A stretch of DNA of 64,000 nucleotides from Paraburkholderia sp. PGU19 (GCF_013426915.1 NZ_AP023180.1:2108001-2172000), one strand, 5' to 3'. Positions 1 to 9,055 are shown, counted from the first letter of the stretch. Notes: a model not told the origin generated them from the letters alone. Program-made: numbers and translations.

Positions 1-534
1 ATGATCATTTATCTGACGAATGCTTACGTTTCGACTCGAATCTGATTCAAACGAGTTAAATTCGTTCGACGAATGCATTCTGGCGAGTTGCCTTTCCGCA
101 AATTTGATTCGAAAATTGCGCACAGATAAATAATCAGCCCGCCATGATCGGGCGAATTTCGCGCGCGGGACCGGGCATTGCATGCCATGCAAGACCTGGC
201 AAACCCACACGCAGACCAGCGGGGCACCACGGAGCCATGAACGCCGTCTTGCCGCCGCAGCACTATCTACGGGGTAGGCTTCGAAAATGCCGGTCATTGC
301 CGTTGTCCATTGCGTGCACGCTGCAGCGGCGGCACGCCGCGCGCGCAGCACCTGCCGTCGGGTGCGCCTGTCGCCGCGCCACGTGGGGTCAGCATCGCTC
401 GTGCCGACCGTTTCGGGTTCCCGCTTTGTCGCCGCTGGAGAGGCTGCGTCGCGCGACTGCGCGAGCGGCCACTCAAGTTCGCCCACGCAGCGCCGTTAAC
501 ACGCAAGAACCCACTCCGTTTCCAGCCCGCCGCC
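1..534. other. Non-coding leader region
   Basis: I see no supportable gene here. The first 140 bases are AT-rich, unlike the rest of the window, and the remainder is GC-rich with only short overlapping reading frames that lack domain signatures. It presumably holds the promoter of the signalling operon starting at 535, but I cannot identify convincing -35 and -10 elements. Confidence 0.5.
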
Positions 535-903
535 ATGTCTTTGCCCATTGTGATCGCCGATGACTCGCTGCTTGCCCGCAAGGTGCTCACGAAAGCATTG
601 CCGCAGGACTGGGCCGTCGACATTACCTACGCGTCCAACGGACGCGAAGCGCTCGAGCATTATCGCAAGGGGCGCGCATCGGTGATGTTTCTCGACCTGA
701 CGATGCCCGACATGACGGGCTATCAGGTTCTGGAGGCCCTGCAGCACGAGGACCTGAATACCTTCGTGATCGTCGTGTCCGCCGATGTCCAGCCGATGGC
801 AAGGGAACGCGTGCGCGCGCTCGGCGCAGTCGCATTCATCGCCAAGCCCGTGACTACCGAGGCGGTGCTTCCCATCCTCAAGGAGTACGGGTTGTATGTC
901 TGA
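535..903 (+). CDS. Single-domain response regulator (CheY-like)
   Basis: This 122-residue protein is a lone receiver domain with no output domain. The phosphorylation chemistry is intact: acidic pair D9-D10, phospho-acceptor D54 in LDLTMPDMTG, S82 in VVSAD and K104 in IAKP. I chose the ATG at 535 because the domain begins at once (LPIVIADDS), whereas the upstream extension is low-complexity. The stop overlaps the start of the CheC-like gene by 8 bases, and that gene in turn overlaps a diguanylate cyclase gene. The three are therefore probably translated together, and this protein is likely the phosphorylated input whose signal the CheC-like phosphatase ends. No histidine kinase lies in the window. 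Confidence 0.9.
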   Translation: MSLPIVIADDSLLARKVLTKALPQDWAVDITYASNGREALEHYRKGRASVMFLDLTMPDMTGYQVLEALQHEDLNTFVIVVSADVQPMARERVRALGAVAFIAKPVTTEAVLPILKEYGLYV

Positions 904-1519
904 GCCAGTCCTCAACGAAGATCAGCGCGACGCGCTGCAAGAGGTCGCCAATCTGGCGATGGGCCAGGCCGCGACGCGCCTCGCTCTGCTGCTGGATGCG
1001 TTCATCGAACTGTCCGTGCCGCGCGTGCGCGTGGTCGCCGTGCGCGAGGCCGCGTCGGCGTTGCGCGAGATGACGGGGATCAACGAGCCCGTGAGCGCCG
1101 TGCGACAGGGCTTCCGCTCGGACATCAAGGGCGAGGCGCTGGTGATCTGCCGCAGCGGCAGCATCGAGCAGTTGTGCTCGCTGGTGAGCGACCCTTATGC
1201 GAAGTCCGCGTACGAGGCGACCACCCAGGAAGAGCTCGTGTTCGACGTCGCGAACATCCTGACGGGCGCGTGTGTGTCGTGCATTCTCGACCAGCTTGGG
1301 CGCATGCCCGTGTTCTCGCAGCCGGGCCTGCTCGGCTCGGCGATGTCGCTCGACGACGTGTTCCAGCCGAACGTGCTCGCCTGGGAAGTCGCGCTGCTGG
1401 TCGAAGTGAATTTCGCGTTAGAGGACCAGAGTTTCCGCGCCCACCTCGTGATGCTGATGGCGGAAGACTCGATCCGTCATCTCAGTTCCGCGCTGGACGC
1501 GCTGCTTTCCAGCATATGA
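896..1519 (+). CDS. CheC/CheX-like response-regulator phosphatase
   Basis: This 207-residue protein resembles the CheC family, which removes phosphate from receiver domains. The family active-site pattern (D/S)xxxExxN is present as D12-x3-E16-x2-N19 (within QRDALQEVANLAMG). A second, pseudo-symmetric copy reads E113-x3-D117-x2-N120, with Asp where Glu is usual, so that site may be weaker. The gene starts inside the end of the receiver gene and its own stop overlaps the ATG at 1516. Its likely substrate is the upstream CheY-like protein. No flagellar or chemoreceptor genes are nearby, so I infer a role in cyclic-di-GMP control more than in classical chemotaxis. Confidence 0.85.
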   Translation: MSEPVLNEDQRDALQEVANLAMGQAATRLALLLDAFIELSVPRVRVVAVREAASALREMTGINEPVSAVRQGFRSDIKGEALVICRSGSIEQLCSLVSDPYAKSAYEATTQEELVFDVANILTGACVSCILDQLGRMPVFSQPGLLGSAMSLDDVFQPNVLAWEVALLVEVNFALEDQSFRAHLVMLMAEDSIRHLSSALDALLSSI

Positions 1520-2454
1520 ATGCCCCGCTTCCTTCGCTGAGCGACCTGGTTGTCGAACGGGTCGGCTTCGGCATTTTCGTGCTCGACCGTCAGATGAACG
1601 TGCTGATGTGGAATCGCTTCATGCACGATCACAGCGGGCTGTCGGCGCAACAGGTGGTCGGCAAATCGATTTTCGCGAGCTTTCCGGAGCTGCCGCGCGT
1701 GTGGCTCACGCGCAAGCTCGAAAGCGTGTTCCAGCTCGGCAGCTTCGCGTTCAGTTCGTGGGAGCAGCGCCCCTATCTGTTCAAGTTCGATCACGACCGG
1801 CCGATCACGGGCGGCGTCGATTTCATGCAGCAGGACTGCACGTTCATGCCGATCATGCGCGATCGCGAGGTCGAGGCCGTTTGCGTGACGGTCTCCGACG
1901 TGACCCACGTGAGCATCATGCAGCGCGAGCGCGAAGAGGCCGTGGCGAAACTGCAGGAATACGCGGACCGTGATGGCCTGACGGGGATCGCGAACCGGCG
2001 CTACTTCGAAGCGCGCCTGCGCGACGAATACACGCGCTGGCAGCGTTACGGCGGCGAACTGTCGATCCTGCTGTTCGATCTGGACCACTTCAAGAAGATC
2101 AACGACCAGTTTGGCCACGTGGTCGGCGATACCGTGCTGCGCGATATGGCGCAGCGCGTGTCGCATGTCGTGCGCGCGCAGGATACGTTCGGGCGCTTCG
2201 GCGGCGAGGAGTTTGCGCTGTTGCTGCCGTGCACGCCGCTGGAAGACGCGATGCTGGTCGCGGAGAAGATCCGCAATACGATTGGCGACACGCCGGTTGA
2301 CGTGCAAGGCGTCGATGTGCCCGTGACGGCGAGTGTCGGCGGGGCGTCCGCGCGGGCGGGCGTGCCGGCCTACGAGGCGCTCATCAACGAGGCGGATGCG
2401 GCGCTGTATAGCGCGAAGCGGCAGGGGCGCAACCGGTCGGTGGCGTTTATCTGA
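1516..2454 (+). CDS. PAS-GGDEF diguanylate cyclase
   Basis: This 312-residue protein probably makes cyclic di-GMP from two GTP. A PAS sensor region covers roughly residues 8-125 (VGFGIFVLDRQMNVLMWN at its start), then a short helical linker leads to a GGDEF domain from about 145 to the end. The catalytic signature is GGEEF, and an RAQD motif five residues upstream matches the RxxD inhibitory site, so product feedback is expected. The domain opens with DGLTGIANRR, typical of active cyclases. I chose the ATG at 1516, which overlaps the upstream stop as ATGA. No transmembrane segment is seen, so the protein is probably cytosolic. Confidence 0.92.
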   Translation: MNAPLPSLSDLVVERVGFGIFVLDRQMNVLMWNRFMHDHSGLSAQQVVGKSIFASFPELPRVWLTRKLESVFQLGSFAFSSWEQRPYLFKFDHDRPITGGVDFMQQDCTFMPIMRDREVEAVCVTVSDVTHVSIMQREREEAVAKLQEYADRDGLTGIANRRYFEARLRDEYTRWQRYGGELSILLFDLDHFKKINDQFGHVVGDTVLRDMAQRVSHVVRAQDTFGRFGGEEFALLLPCTPLEDAMLVAEKIRNTIGDTPVDVQGVDVPVTASVGGASARAGVPAYEALINEADAALYSAKRQGRNRSVAFI

Positions 2455-2479
2455 AGGGTTTTCGGTGTTGTTGCCGGCG

Positions 2480-2498
2480 AGCGGGCGTCGGGCCCGCT
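2480..2498 (+). terminator. Short GC-rich hairpin between convergent genes
   Basis: AGCGGGC (2480-2486) pairs with GCCCGCT (2492-2498) around a 5-base loop. It lies between the convergent cyclase and NTF2-like genes. There is no T run, so termination is only a guess. Confidence 0.3.
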
Positions 2499-2516
2499 GC
2501 GGCGAATCGATTTGAA

Positions 2517-2942
2517 TTACTTGCGGCTTATCCACGAGCCAACGACACGCCACTGGCCGTCGTGGCGCGCAAAGTCGTCCTTGAAGGCGAACACGGCTTG
2601 CTGGCCGTCCGGCGCCATGAAGCGGTTCTCGCCGATCACCATGGCCTGATCGCCGTCCACATGAACGTTCACGAATTGCAGCGTTTGCGTCGATCCTGAC
2701 GGCGCCGGCGGGGCGCTCAGCACGTCGCTCTTCGAGCGCGCCGTACCGGACGGCGTGATTTCGCGGTACGAGTCGTCGAGCAGCAGTTTCAGCGTGTCGC
2801 GATCGTGATGCATGCTCGCCTGGACCCACGCTTCTTCCATCTGGCGGATCACGGCTTCGTCGTTTTCGGCGGCGAAGGCCGGCGTCGCGAGTGCAAAAGC
2901 GGCGAGAACGGGAGCGACAAACAGCATATACAGTTTCATCAT
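2517..2942 (-). CDS. Secreted NTF2-like (DUF4440-type) protein
   Basis: This 141-residue protein has a signal peptide (MKLYMLFVAPVLAAFALA, cleavage near AFA-AE) followed by a small alpha+beta barrel domain of the nuclear transport factor 2/DUF4440 kind. Family-like features are an N-terminal helix with WVQASMHHDRDTL, the segment DDSYREITPSG and a C-terminal WRVVGSW strand. It is probably periplasmic with an unknown ligand. Two adjacent ATG codons exist at 2942 and 2939, and the AAGGA upstream is better spaced for the second. It is convergent with the diguanylate cyclase gene, so no operon link is implied. Confidence 0.8.
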   Translation of the reverse strand: MMKLYMLFVAPVLAAFALATPAFAAENDEAVIRQMEEAWVQASMHHDRDTLKLLLDDSYREITPSGTARSKSDVLSAPPAPSGSTQTLQFVNVHVDGDQAMVIGENRFMAPDGQQAVFAFKDDFARHDGQWRVVGSWISRK

Positions 2943-3463
2943 TTTTCCTTGATACGATTTAAATCAATAATTCGATTCGATGATTTAGAAAGCGACGAAT
3001 TAAAATATGCTCCATATGTCTTTTTAAATTGGAGCAACAAAGATTTTTGTTGCGAACGATTAATGTGGATGGTTCAAATGCACGCTGCGGGCGCCACACA
3101 CGGTTATCTGCCATCTCGCTTCGTTTCGTTGCGGGATTAAATGTAGTCTGTATTTAAATCGAGGTATCTCGGATAACTCTTATTTTGAGATTGCGTTTCG
3201 AGACTTTTTAAATGTCAGTGCGTAGATAAATCTTCGTTTTTTGTTGCCGCTACACTTCGTTCTCCGTCGAGGCAGATCGCGATGGTGCGCCGCGCCGGCT
3301 TCCCGCCGTTTCTGCGTCCGCTATGAAAGGTTGGTATACTTTTGCCCGTTTTCCGGTCTTTTCGGCCGGCGTTTCGCGCGTGTCCGCGCGCGCGGGCGGC
3401 TTGCCCTGCGGGTAGGCATGACTTCTTGATCGCCCTTTCGGGGGTGTCTCAGCGGAGATCGTC
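2943..3463. other. Intergenic region upstream of the hopanoid operon
   Basis: About 520 bases without a gene. The first 300 are AT-rich (runs such as TTTTTAAATTGG), and the GC content rises towards hpnD. The only element I can point to is the extended -10 listed separately at 3332-3340. Short reading frames here have no family signatures. Confidence 0.5.
3332..3340 (+). promoter_or_regulatory. Extended -10 promoter candidate for hpnDE-shc-hpnG
   Basis: TGGTATACT is a TGnTATAAT-like extended -10 with five of six matches in the hexamer. No good -35 is seen 17 bases upstream, which extended -10 promoters tolerate. Transcription would begin near 3347, giving a leader of about 115 bases before the TTG of hpnD. 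The same GGTATACT core recurs at both hpnN/hpnM divergent starts. Confidence 0.5.
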
Positions 3464-4312
3464 TTGGCCGTTTCCAATCTCGTCGTGGACGACACACAAA
3501 CTGACGCAGCTGCCGCCAGTTCAGGCAGCTCGTTTTATCTCGCGATGCGCATCTTGCCGCCTGCGCAGCGCGATGCGATGTACCAGGTCTACGCTTTCTG
3601 CCGCGCCGTCGACGACATCGCCGACAGCGACCTGCCGCGCGCCGAGCGCGACGCGGGCCTCGAGCGCTGGCGGGCGGACATCGACGCGTGCTACGCCGGC
3701 TCGCCGCGCGCGTCGCTGCTCGAGCTGACCCGGCACATCCACACGTTTCATCTGCAGCGCGAAGACTTCCACGCGATGATCGATGGCATGGCGATGGATG
3801 CCGCCGCCGACATCTGCGCGCCCGACGAAGCCACGCTCGACCTGTACTGCGACCGTGTCGCGAGCGCAGCAGGCCGGCTATCGGTGAGGATATTCGGGAT
3901 GGAGGAGCAGCCGGGCATCGAGCTGTCGCATCATCTGGGCCGCGCGCTGCAACTGACGAACATCCTGCGCGACATCGACGAAGACGCGGAGATCAACCGC
4001 TGCTATCTGCCGTACGAGCTGCTGGCGCGCGAAGGCATCGCGGCGACGAATCCGCTCACGATCGCCGACGATCCGTCGCTGCCGCGCGTTTGCGCGACGC
4101 TCGCGGAGCGCGCGAAGCAGCACTTCGCCGCCGCCGACGCGATCATGGATGCGCAGCCGCGCGCGCAGGTCAAGGCGCCGCGCATCATGTCGGGCGTCTA
4201 TCGTCTGCTGCTCGAACGTACGCTGGAACGCGGCTTCGACATTCCGCGCACGAAAGTCAGCAAGCCGAAACTGCGGATGCTGGCCATCGTGGCGCGCTAC
4301 GCGGTCTTTTGA
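3464..4312 (+). CDS. hpnD: Presqualene diphosphate synthase HpnD
   Basis: This 282-residue enzyme of the squalene/phytoene synthase family joins two farnesyl diphosphates to presqualene diphosphate, the first committed hopanoid step. The two Asp-rich diphosphate-binding motifs are visible: DDIAD near residue 46 and ILRDIDEDAEINR in the second half. The start is a TTG with GGAG at 3454-3457, six bases upstream; no ATG lies between it and the conserved SSFYLAMRILP region. Its stop overlaps the hpnE start as TGATG. HpnC, which usually supplies the next rearrangement, is not in this window and must be elsewhere if the three-enzyme route is used. Confidence 0.93.
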   Translation: MAVSNLVVDDTQTDAAAASSGSSFYLAMRILPPAQRDAMYQVYAFCRAVDDIADSDLPRAERDAGLERWRADIDACYAGSPRASLLELTRHIHTFHLQREDFHAMIDGMAMDAAADICAPDEATLDLYCDRVASAAGRLSVRIFGMEEQPGIELSHHLGRALQLTNILRDIDEDAEINRCYLPYELLAREGIAATNPLTIADDPSLPRVCATLAERAKQHFAAADAIMDAQPRAQVKAPRIMSGVYRLLLERTLERGFDIPRTKVSKPKLRMLAIVARYAVF

Positions 4313-5598
4313 TGCGAAAGCTGGTTCACGTGATCGGCGCTGGACTGGCCGGCCTTGCCGCCGCCGTGCAGCTGCAACGGCGTGGCGCGCAGGTCGTGCT
4401 GTACGAGGCGGCCGAACAGGCGGGCGGCCGCTGCCGCACGTACTACGACCGCACGCTGGCTGCGACGGTGGACAGCGGCAATCATCTGGTGCTGTCCGGC
4501 CAGCAGGCCACGTTGAACTATGTGCGCGCGATCGGTTCCGCCGACGAACTCGTCGGGCCGACGCAGCCCGAATACCCGTTCGTCGATCTGGCGACGAACC
4601 GGCGCTGGACCGTGCGCATGTCGCCGGGACGGTTTCCGGCGTGGATTTTCGAGGCCGGCGCACGCGTGCCGGACACACAATGGACGGATTACCTGTCCAT
4701 CGTGCCACTGCTGCTGGCGAAGCCCGGCCGCACCGTCGCACAGTCCATGCGCAGCAACGGCCCGTTGTGGGACCGCATGCTGCATCCGCTCCTGCTGGCT
4801 ATGGCCAACATCGAGCCGCGTCAGGCGACGGCCGAACTGGCGGGCGCGGTGTTGCGCGACACGCTCGCGGCAGGCGGGCCTTCCAGCCGGCCGCTCATCG
4901 CGCGCAACGGTCTGGGGTCGGCGTTCGTCGAACCGGCGCTGCGGCTGTTGCAGCATGGTGGCGCGGCGATCCGGCTAGGCGCGCGGATCGACGCGCTGGA
5001 GTTTGCCGATAGCCCGGACCGCCGCGTTGCCGCGCTGCGTCTGGACGGCGGGGAACGCGACGAAATCGGCGCGAGCGAAGCCGTCGTGCTGGCCGTGACG
5101 CCGGATGTCGCGCAGGCGCTGGTGCCCGGCGTGCAGGCGCCGCGCCGCTTTTCGGCCGTCGTGACGGCGAATTTCGCGGTCGAGCCGCCGCTCGCCCATC
5201 CGCCGCTGATGGGCCTCGTCAACGCGAGCGCGAACTGGCTGGTGGCGTCGGACGGACGCCTGTCGGTGACGGTCTACGACGCGGCGAACCGTACGGTGAA
5301 CCTCGCCGACATGCCGCGCGACGAACTCGCGCGCAAGCTGTGGGCCGACGTCGCGCAAGTGACGGGCTTGTCGGCCGATCTGCCACTGAAGTGGCAACTG
5401 AGCGTCGAGCCGCAGGCAACCTTTGCCGCGCAACCCGACGACGAGATGCGCCGCCCGGCCACGCGCACTCGCTGGAACAACCTGATGCTCGCGGGCGACT
5501 GGACGGCAACCGGTCTGCCGCCGGGCATCGAAGGCGCGATTCGCTCCGGCCAGAAGGCCGCGGATACGCTATTGAACGAACCGATGGAACGCCGATGA
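4312..5598 (+). CDS. hpnE: Hydroxysqualene reductase/desaturase-like FAD enzyme HpnE
   Basis: This 428-residue amine-oxidase-fold flavoprotein reduces hydroxysqualene to squalene in the HpnCDE route. The N-terminal FAD dinucleotide motif is VIGAGLAGLAAA, followed by GGRCRTYYD typical of the phytoene desaturase superfamily. The C-terminal FAD-contact segment is LAGDWTATGLPPGIEGA. Starts and stops overlap on both sides (TGATG with hpnD, ATGA with shc), so the four genes form one translationally coupled unit. The reading frame extends further upstream, but only the ATG at 4312 puts the flavin motif at the expected N terminus. Confidence 0.93.
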   Translation: MRKLVHVIGAGLAGLAAAVQLQRRGAQVVLYEAAEQAGGRCRTYYDRTLAATVDSGNHLVLSGQQATLNYVRAIGSADELVGPTQPEYPFVDLATNRRWTVRMSPGRFPAWIFEAGARVPDTQWTDYLSIVPLLLAKPGRTVAQSMRSNGPLWDRMLHPLLLAMANIEPRQATAELAGAVLRDTLAAGGPSSRPLIARNGLGSAFVEPALRLLQHGGAAIRLGARIDALEFADSPDRRVAALRLDGGERDEIGASEAVVLAVTPDVAQALVPGVQAPRRFSAVVTANFAVEPPLAHPPLMGLVNASANWLVASDGRLSVTVYDAANRTVNLADMPRDELARKLWADVAQVTGLSADLPLKWQLSVEPQATFAAQPDDEMRRPATRTRWNNLMLAGDWTATGLPPGIEGAIRSGQKAADTLLNEPMERR

Positions 5599-7628
5599 AC
5601 GATTTATCCATGACCCAGACGCTGGGCGACGCACTGCCTCAAACGCTGATCGACGACCACGCGCCCGTGGCCGCCGCGCTGGCGACAGGCGCCGCGCCCG
5701 TCGACGCGCTCGACGCCGCCGTCACGCGCGCGACGGACGCCATCCTCGCCGCCCAAAAGGACGATGGCCACTGGGTCTACGAGCTCGAAGCCGACGCGAC
5801 GATTCCTGCCGAATACGTGCTGCTCGTCCACTACCTGGGCGAAACGCCCAACGTCGAGCTGGAACAGAAGATCGCGCGATACCTGCGCCGCATCCAGCTG
5901 GCCGACGGCGGCTGGCCGCTTTTCACCGACGGCGCGATGGACGTCAGCGCGAGCGTGAAGGCGTACTTCGCGCTGAAGATGATCGGCGATTCTGTCGACG
6001 CCGAACACATGGTGCGCGCGCGCGAGTGCATTCTGGCGCACGGCGGCGCGGAAGCGGCGAACGTGTTCACGCGCATCCTGCTCGCACTGTTCGGCGTGGT
6101 GACGTGGTACGCGGTGCCGATGATGCCCGTCGAAATCATGCTGCTGCCCAAGTGGTTCCCGTTCCATCTGTCGAAGGTGTCGTACTGGGCGCGCACGGTG
6201 ATCGTGCCGCTGCTGGTGCTGAACGCGAAGCGGCCGGTGGCGCGCAATCCGTGCGGCGTGCGCATCGACGAGCTGTTCCGCGGCGCGCCCGTCACGACGG
6301 GCCTGTTGCCGCGCTCGGGCCACCAGAGCAAGAGCTGGTTCGCGTTCTTCCGCGCCGTCGACGGCGTGCTGCGCGTGACGGACGGCCTGTTCCCGAAGCG
6401 CTCGCGCGAGCGCGCGATCAAGGCGGCCGTCGATTTCGTCGATGAACGCCTGAACGGTGAAGACGGTCTCGGCGCGATTTTCCCGGCGATGGCCAACTCC
6501 GTGATGATGTACGACGTGCTCGGCTATCCCGCCGATCACCCGACGCGCGCGATCGCCCGCCAGTCGATCGACAAGCTGCTCGTCATCCACGAAGACGAAG
6601 CGTATTGCCAGCCGTGCCTGTCGCCTGTCTGGGACACGTCGCTGGCGGCGCACGCGCTGCTCGAAACGGGCGACACGCGCGCCGAGGAAGCCGCCGAACG
6701 CGGCCTCGCATGGCTGCGTCCGTTGCAGATTCTCGACGTGCGCGGCGACTGGATTTCGCGCCGCCCGAACGTGCGTCCGGGCGGCTGGGCGTTCCAGTAC
6801 AACAACGCGCATTACCCCGACGTCGACGATACGGCGGTTGTCGCGCTGGCCATGCACCGCTCGGCGGCGCTGACGCAATCGGATGTCGATGCGAACGCGA
6901 TTGCGCGCGCGCGCGAATGGGTGGTCGGCATGCAGAGCAGCGACGGCGGCTGGGGCGCGTTCGAGCCGGAAAACACGCAGTACTACCTGAACAACATCCC
7001 GTTCTCCGATCACGGCGCCTTGCTCGATCCGCCGACGGCCGACGTGTCCGGCCGCTGCCTGTCGATGCTCGCGCAACTCGGCGAAATGCCCGCGACGAGC
7101 GAGCCGGCGCGCCGCGCCTACGACTATCTGCTGAAAGAGCAGGAAGACGACGGCAGCTGGTACGGCCGCTGGGGCATGAACTACATCTACGGCACGTGGA
7201 CGGCGCTGTGCGCGCTGAACGCGGCGGGCATCTCTCATGACGACGCGCGCATCCAGCGCGCCGCGCAGTGGCTCGTGTCGATCCAGAACGCAGACGGCGG
7301 CTGGGGCGAAGACGGCACCAGCTACAAGCTCGACTATCGCGGCTACGAAAAGGCGGCGAGCATTCCGTCGCAGACGGCATGGGCGCTCCTCGGGCTGATG
7401 GCGGTCGGTTATGTCGATCATCCCGCCGTCGCGCGCGGCATCGAATATCTGCAGAACGAGCAGCGCGATCACGGCCTGTGGGACGAAACGCGCTTCTCGG
7501 CAACGGGTTTCCCGCGCGTGTTCTATCTGCGCTACCACGGTTATCGCAAGTTCTTCCCGCTGTGGGCGCTCGCGCGCTACCGCAATCTGACGCGCGCGGG
7601 CCAGAAGCGCGTCGCCTTCGGCCTGTGA
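5595..7628 (+). CDS. shc: Squalene-hopene cyclase
   Basis: This 677-residue terpene cyclase (also called HpnF) folds squalene into hopene and diplopterol at the inner membrane. The acid motif DxDD, which protonates the substrate, is DVDD at residues 409-412 in HYPDVDDTAV. Several QW repeats are visible: DDGHW, LADGGW, SDGGWGAF, DDGSWYGRW and NADGGWGED. Length agrees with bacterial cyclases. A second ATG five codons in is possible, but the ATG at 5595 overlaps the hpnE stop (ATGA), which fits coupling. The stop overlaps hpnG (TGATG). All recognisable functional motifs are intact. Confidence 0.96.
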   Translation: MNDLSMTQTLGDALPQTLIDDHAPVAAALATGAAPVDALDAAVTRATDAILAAQKDDGHWVYELEADATIPAEYVLLVHYLGETPNVELEQKIARYLRRIQLADGGWPLFTDGAMDVSASVKAYFALKMIGDSVDAEHMVRARECILAHGGAEAANVFTRILLALFGVVTWYAVPMMPVEIMLLPKWFPFHLSKVSYWARTVIVPLLVLNAKRPVARNPCGVRIDELFRGAPVTTGLLPRSGHQSKSWFAFFRAVDGVLRVTDGLFPKRSRERAIKAAVDFVDERLNGEDGLGAIFPAMANSVMMYDVLGYPADHPTRAIARQSIDKLLVIHEDEAYCQPCLSPVWDTSLAAHALLETGDTRAEEAAERGLAWLRPLQILDVRGDWISRRPNVRPGGWAFQYNNAHYPDVDDTAVVALAMHRSAALTQSDVDANAIARAREWVVGMQSSDGGWGAFEPENTQYYLNNIPFSDHGALLDPPTADVSGRCLSMLAQLGEMPATSEPARRAYDYLLKEQEDDGSWYGRWGMNYIYGTWTALCALNAAGISHDDARIQRAAQWLVSIQNADGGWGEDGTSYKLDYRGYEKAASIPSQTAWALLGLMAVGYVDHPAVARGIEYLQNEQRDHGLWDETRFSATGFPRVFYLRYHGYRKFFPLWALARYRNLTRAGQKRVAFGL

Positions 7629-8341
7629 TGGCGGCCCGGCCTGATCTGATGAACGCAAAGCTGCCCGTCATCGCCGTGACGGGCATGGCGTTCGAAGCGC
7701 GCATCGCGCGTGGCAAAGGCGTCGAAGCGGTGTACGCGGCGCGCGCCGATCTGCTCGAGCGCGCGTTGAACGAGGCGATCGCGCGCGGTTGCGCGGGCAT
7801 CATCAGCTTCGGGACGGCAGGCGGGCTGGCGCCCGATCTCGCGCCCGGGACCTTGATCGTTGCGAGCAGCGTGCATAGCCCACTCGGCGTCGTCGAGACC
7901 GATCTGCGCTGGGCGGGACGCATCGCCACCGCGCTCGGCGCGGCGCCGCTGGCGTCGAAGCTGCGGCGCGGGCCGATTGCGGGCGTGACCGCGCCGCTGG
8001 TCGGCGCCGCCGACAAGGCCGCGCTGCACGCCTCGACAGGTGCGCTCGCCGTCGATATGGAATCTCACCTTGCGGGCGCGATCGCCGAGGCGAACGGCCT
8101 GCCGTTCGTCGTTTGCCGGGCGATCGTCGATCCCGCGTGGCGCACGCTGCCGTCTGCCGCGACGGCGGGTCTGCGCGACGATGGCACGACCGCCATCGGT
8201 CCCATCCTTCGCGAACTGGCGCGCCAGCCATCCCAACTCGGCGGACTGCTGCAAGTCGCCGCCGACGCCCGCGCGGCCCGCGCTTCCCTCGTCGCTGCCC
8301 GCCAGATACTGGAGCGCTCGGGCGCGCTCCTCTCCATTTAG
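7628..8341 (+). CDS. hpnG: Hopanoid phosphorylase/nucleosidase HpnG
   Basis: This 237-residue protein of the purine nucleoside phosphorylase/MTAN fold releases adenine from adenosylhopane to give ribosyl- or phosphoribosylhopane, the product of HpnH being its substrate. Family features are the nucleoside-binding stretch SFGTAGGLAPDL and VDMES (the purine/ribose-contacting Met-Glu motif) near residue 140. The ATG at 7628 overlaps the shc stop; a second ATG at 7649 is also possible. It ends the plus-strand hpnDE-shc-hpnG unit, while its partner gene hpnH is transcribed separately 6 kb away. Confidence 0.9.
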   Translation: MAARPDLMNAKLPVIAVTGMAFEARIARGKGVEAVYAARADLLERALNEAIARGCAGIISFGTAGGLAPDLAPGTLIVASSVHSPLGVVETDLRWAGRIATALGAAPLASKLRRGPIAGVTAPLVGAADKAALHASTGALAVDMESHLAGAIAEANGLPFVVCRAIVDPAWRTLPSAATAGLRDDGTTAIGPILRELARQPSQLGGLLQVAADARAARASLVAARQILERSGALLSI

Positions 8342-8392
8342 GCCCGGCGCGCCGGCAATGCGGATAGCGAAATAGTGTGTTGGTCTTGAAGG

Positions 8393-8441
8393 CCTAGGGA
8401 AAACCCTTATCTCTGTTATAGTGCTAGGTGTTAACCCTAGG
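8393..8441 (+). promoter_or_regulatory. Extended -10 promoter flanked by an inverted repeat
   Basis: TGTTATAGT at 8414-8422 fits an extended -10 for the thioesterase gene. It sits between CCTAGGG (8393-8399) and its exact reverse complement CCCTAGG (8435-8441). The arrangement suggests operator control or a 5' leader structure, but seven-base arms are short and this remains tentative. Confidence 0.4.
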
Positions 8442-8486
8442 TCGCGCGGAAAAGCGCGGCCGCGCTATTTCCAAAGAGGGACCGCA

Positions 8487-8969
8487 ATGAATTTCCACAC
8501 ACGCAAATGGGTCAAGCCCGAAGACCTGAACCCCAACGGTACGCTGTTCGGCGGCAGCCTGCTGCGCTGGATCGATGAAGAAGCCGCCATCTACGCAATC
8601 TGCCAGCTCGACAACCAGCGCGTCGTGACCAAGTTCATGTCGGAGATCAACTTCGTCAGCTCGGCGCGTCAGGGCGACATCATCGAACTGGGCATGACGG
8701 CAACGCACTTCGGCACGACGTCGATCACGCTGCGCGCGGAAGTGCGCAACAAGATCACGCGCAAGAGCATTCTGACCGTCGAAAAGATGGTGTTCGTGAA
8801 TCTGGACGCGAACGGCAATCCGGCGCCGCACGGCCGCACGAAGATCCGTTATTCGGATGAAGCGTTCGAGCGTTACAGCGAGAGTCTGCGTGCCATGCAG
8901 CAGCAGCCGGCCATGCTGGTTTCGGACAGCACGGAAGACGCGGATCAGGAAGCGGACGCAGCGCACTAA
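8487..8969 (+). CDS. YciA-like acyl-CoA thioesterase
   Basis: This 160-residue hotdog-fold protein hydrolyses acyl-CoA thioesters. The family signature is PNGTLFGGSLLRWID near the N terminus, followed by the MSEINFVSSARQGDIIEL core strand. The ATG at 8487 is preceded by AAAGAGGGACC as ribosome-binding site. The C-terminal 25 residues are acidic and probably disordered. It is separated from hpnG by 145 bases with its own promoter candidate and ends at a strong bidirectional terminator, so it is likely monocistronic. A direct link to hopanoid chemistry is not shown; membrane lipid supply is one possibility. Confidence 0.9.
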   Translation: MNFHTRKWVKPEDLNPNGTLFGGSLLRWIDEEAAIYAICQLDNQRVVTKFMSEINFVSSARQGDIIELGMTATHFGTTSITLRAEVRNKITRKSILTVEKMVFVNLDANGNPAPHGRTKIRYSDEAFERYSESLRAMQQQPAMLVSDSTEDADQEADAAH

Positions 8970-9014
8970 GAACAAATCGGCGGCGGAGTCGGCGGTGCGC
9001 CCGGCTGCTGAAAG

Positions 9015-9055
9015 AAAAGCCCCGGCTGGTCTCACGACCAGCCGGGGCTTTTTTG
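9015..9055. terminator. Strong bidirectional intrinsic terminator
   Basis: AAAAGCCCCGGCTGGT (9015-9030) pairs perfectly with 9037-9052 around a six-base loop, followed by T residues. A-rich sequence on the left arm lets it also end the convergent mlaA transcript on the minus strand. Confidence 0.9.

Noticed and set aside
5604..7658. A 684-codon open frame on the minus strand antisense to shc
   Set aside because: It mirrors the squalene-hopene cyclase gene exactly, is Arg/His/Ala-rich and has no domain signature; such frames are expected opposite high-GC genes.
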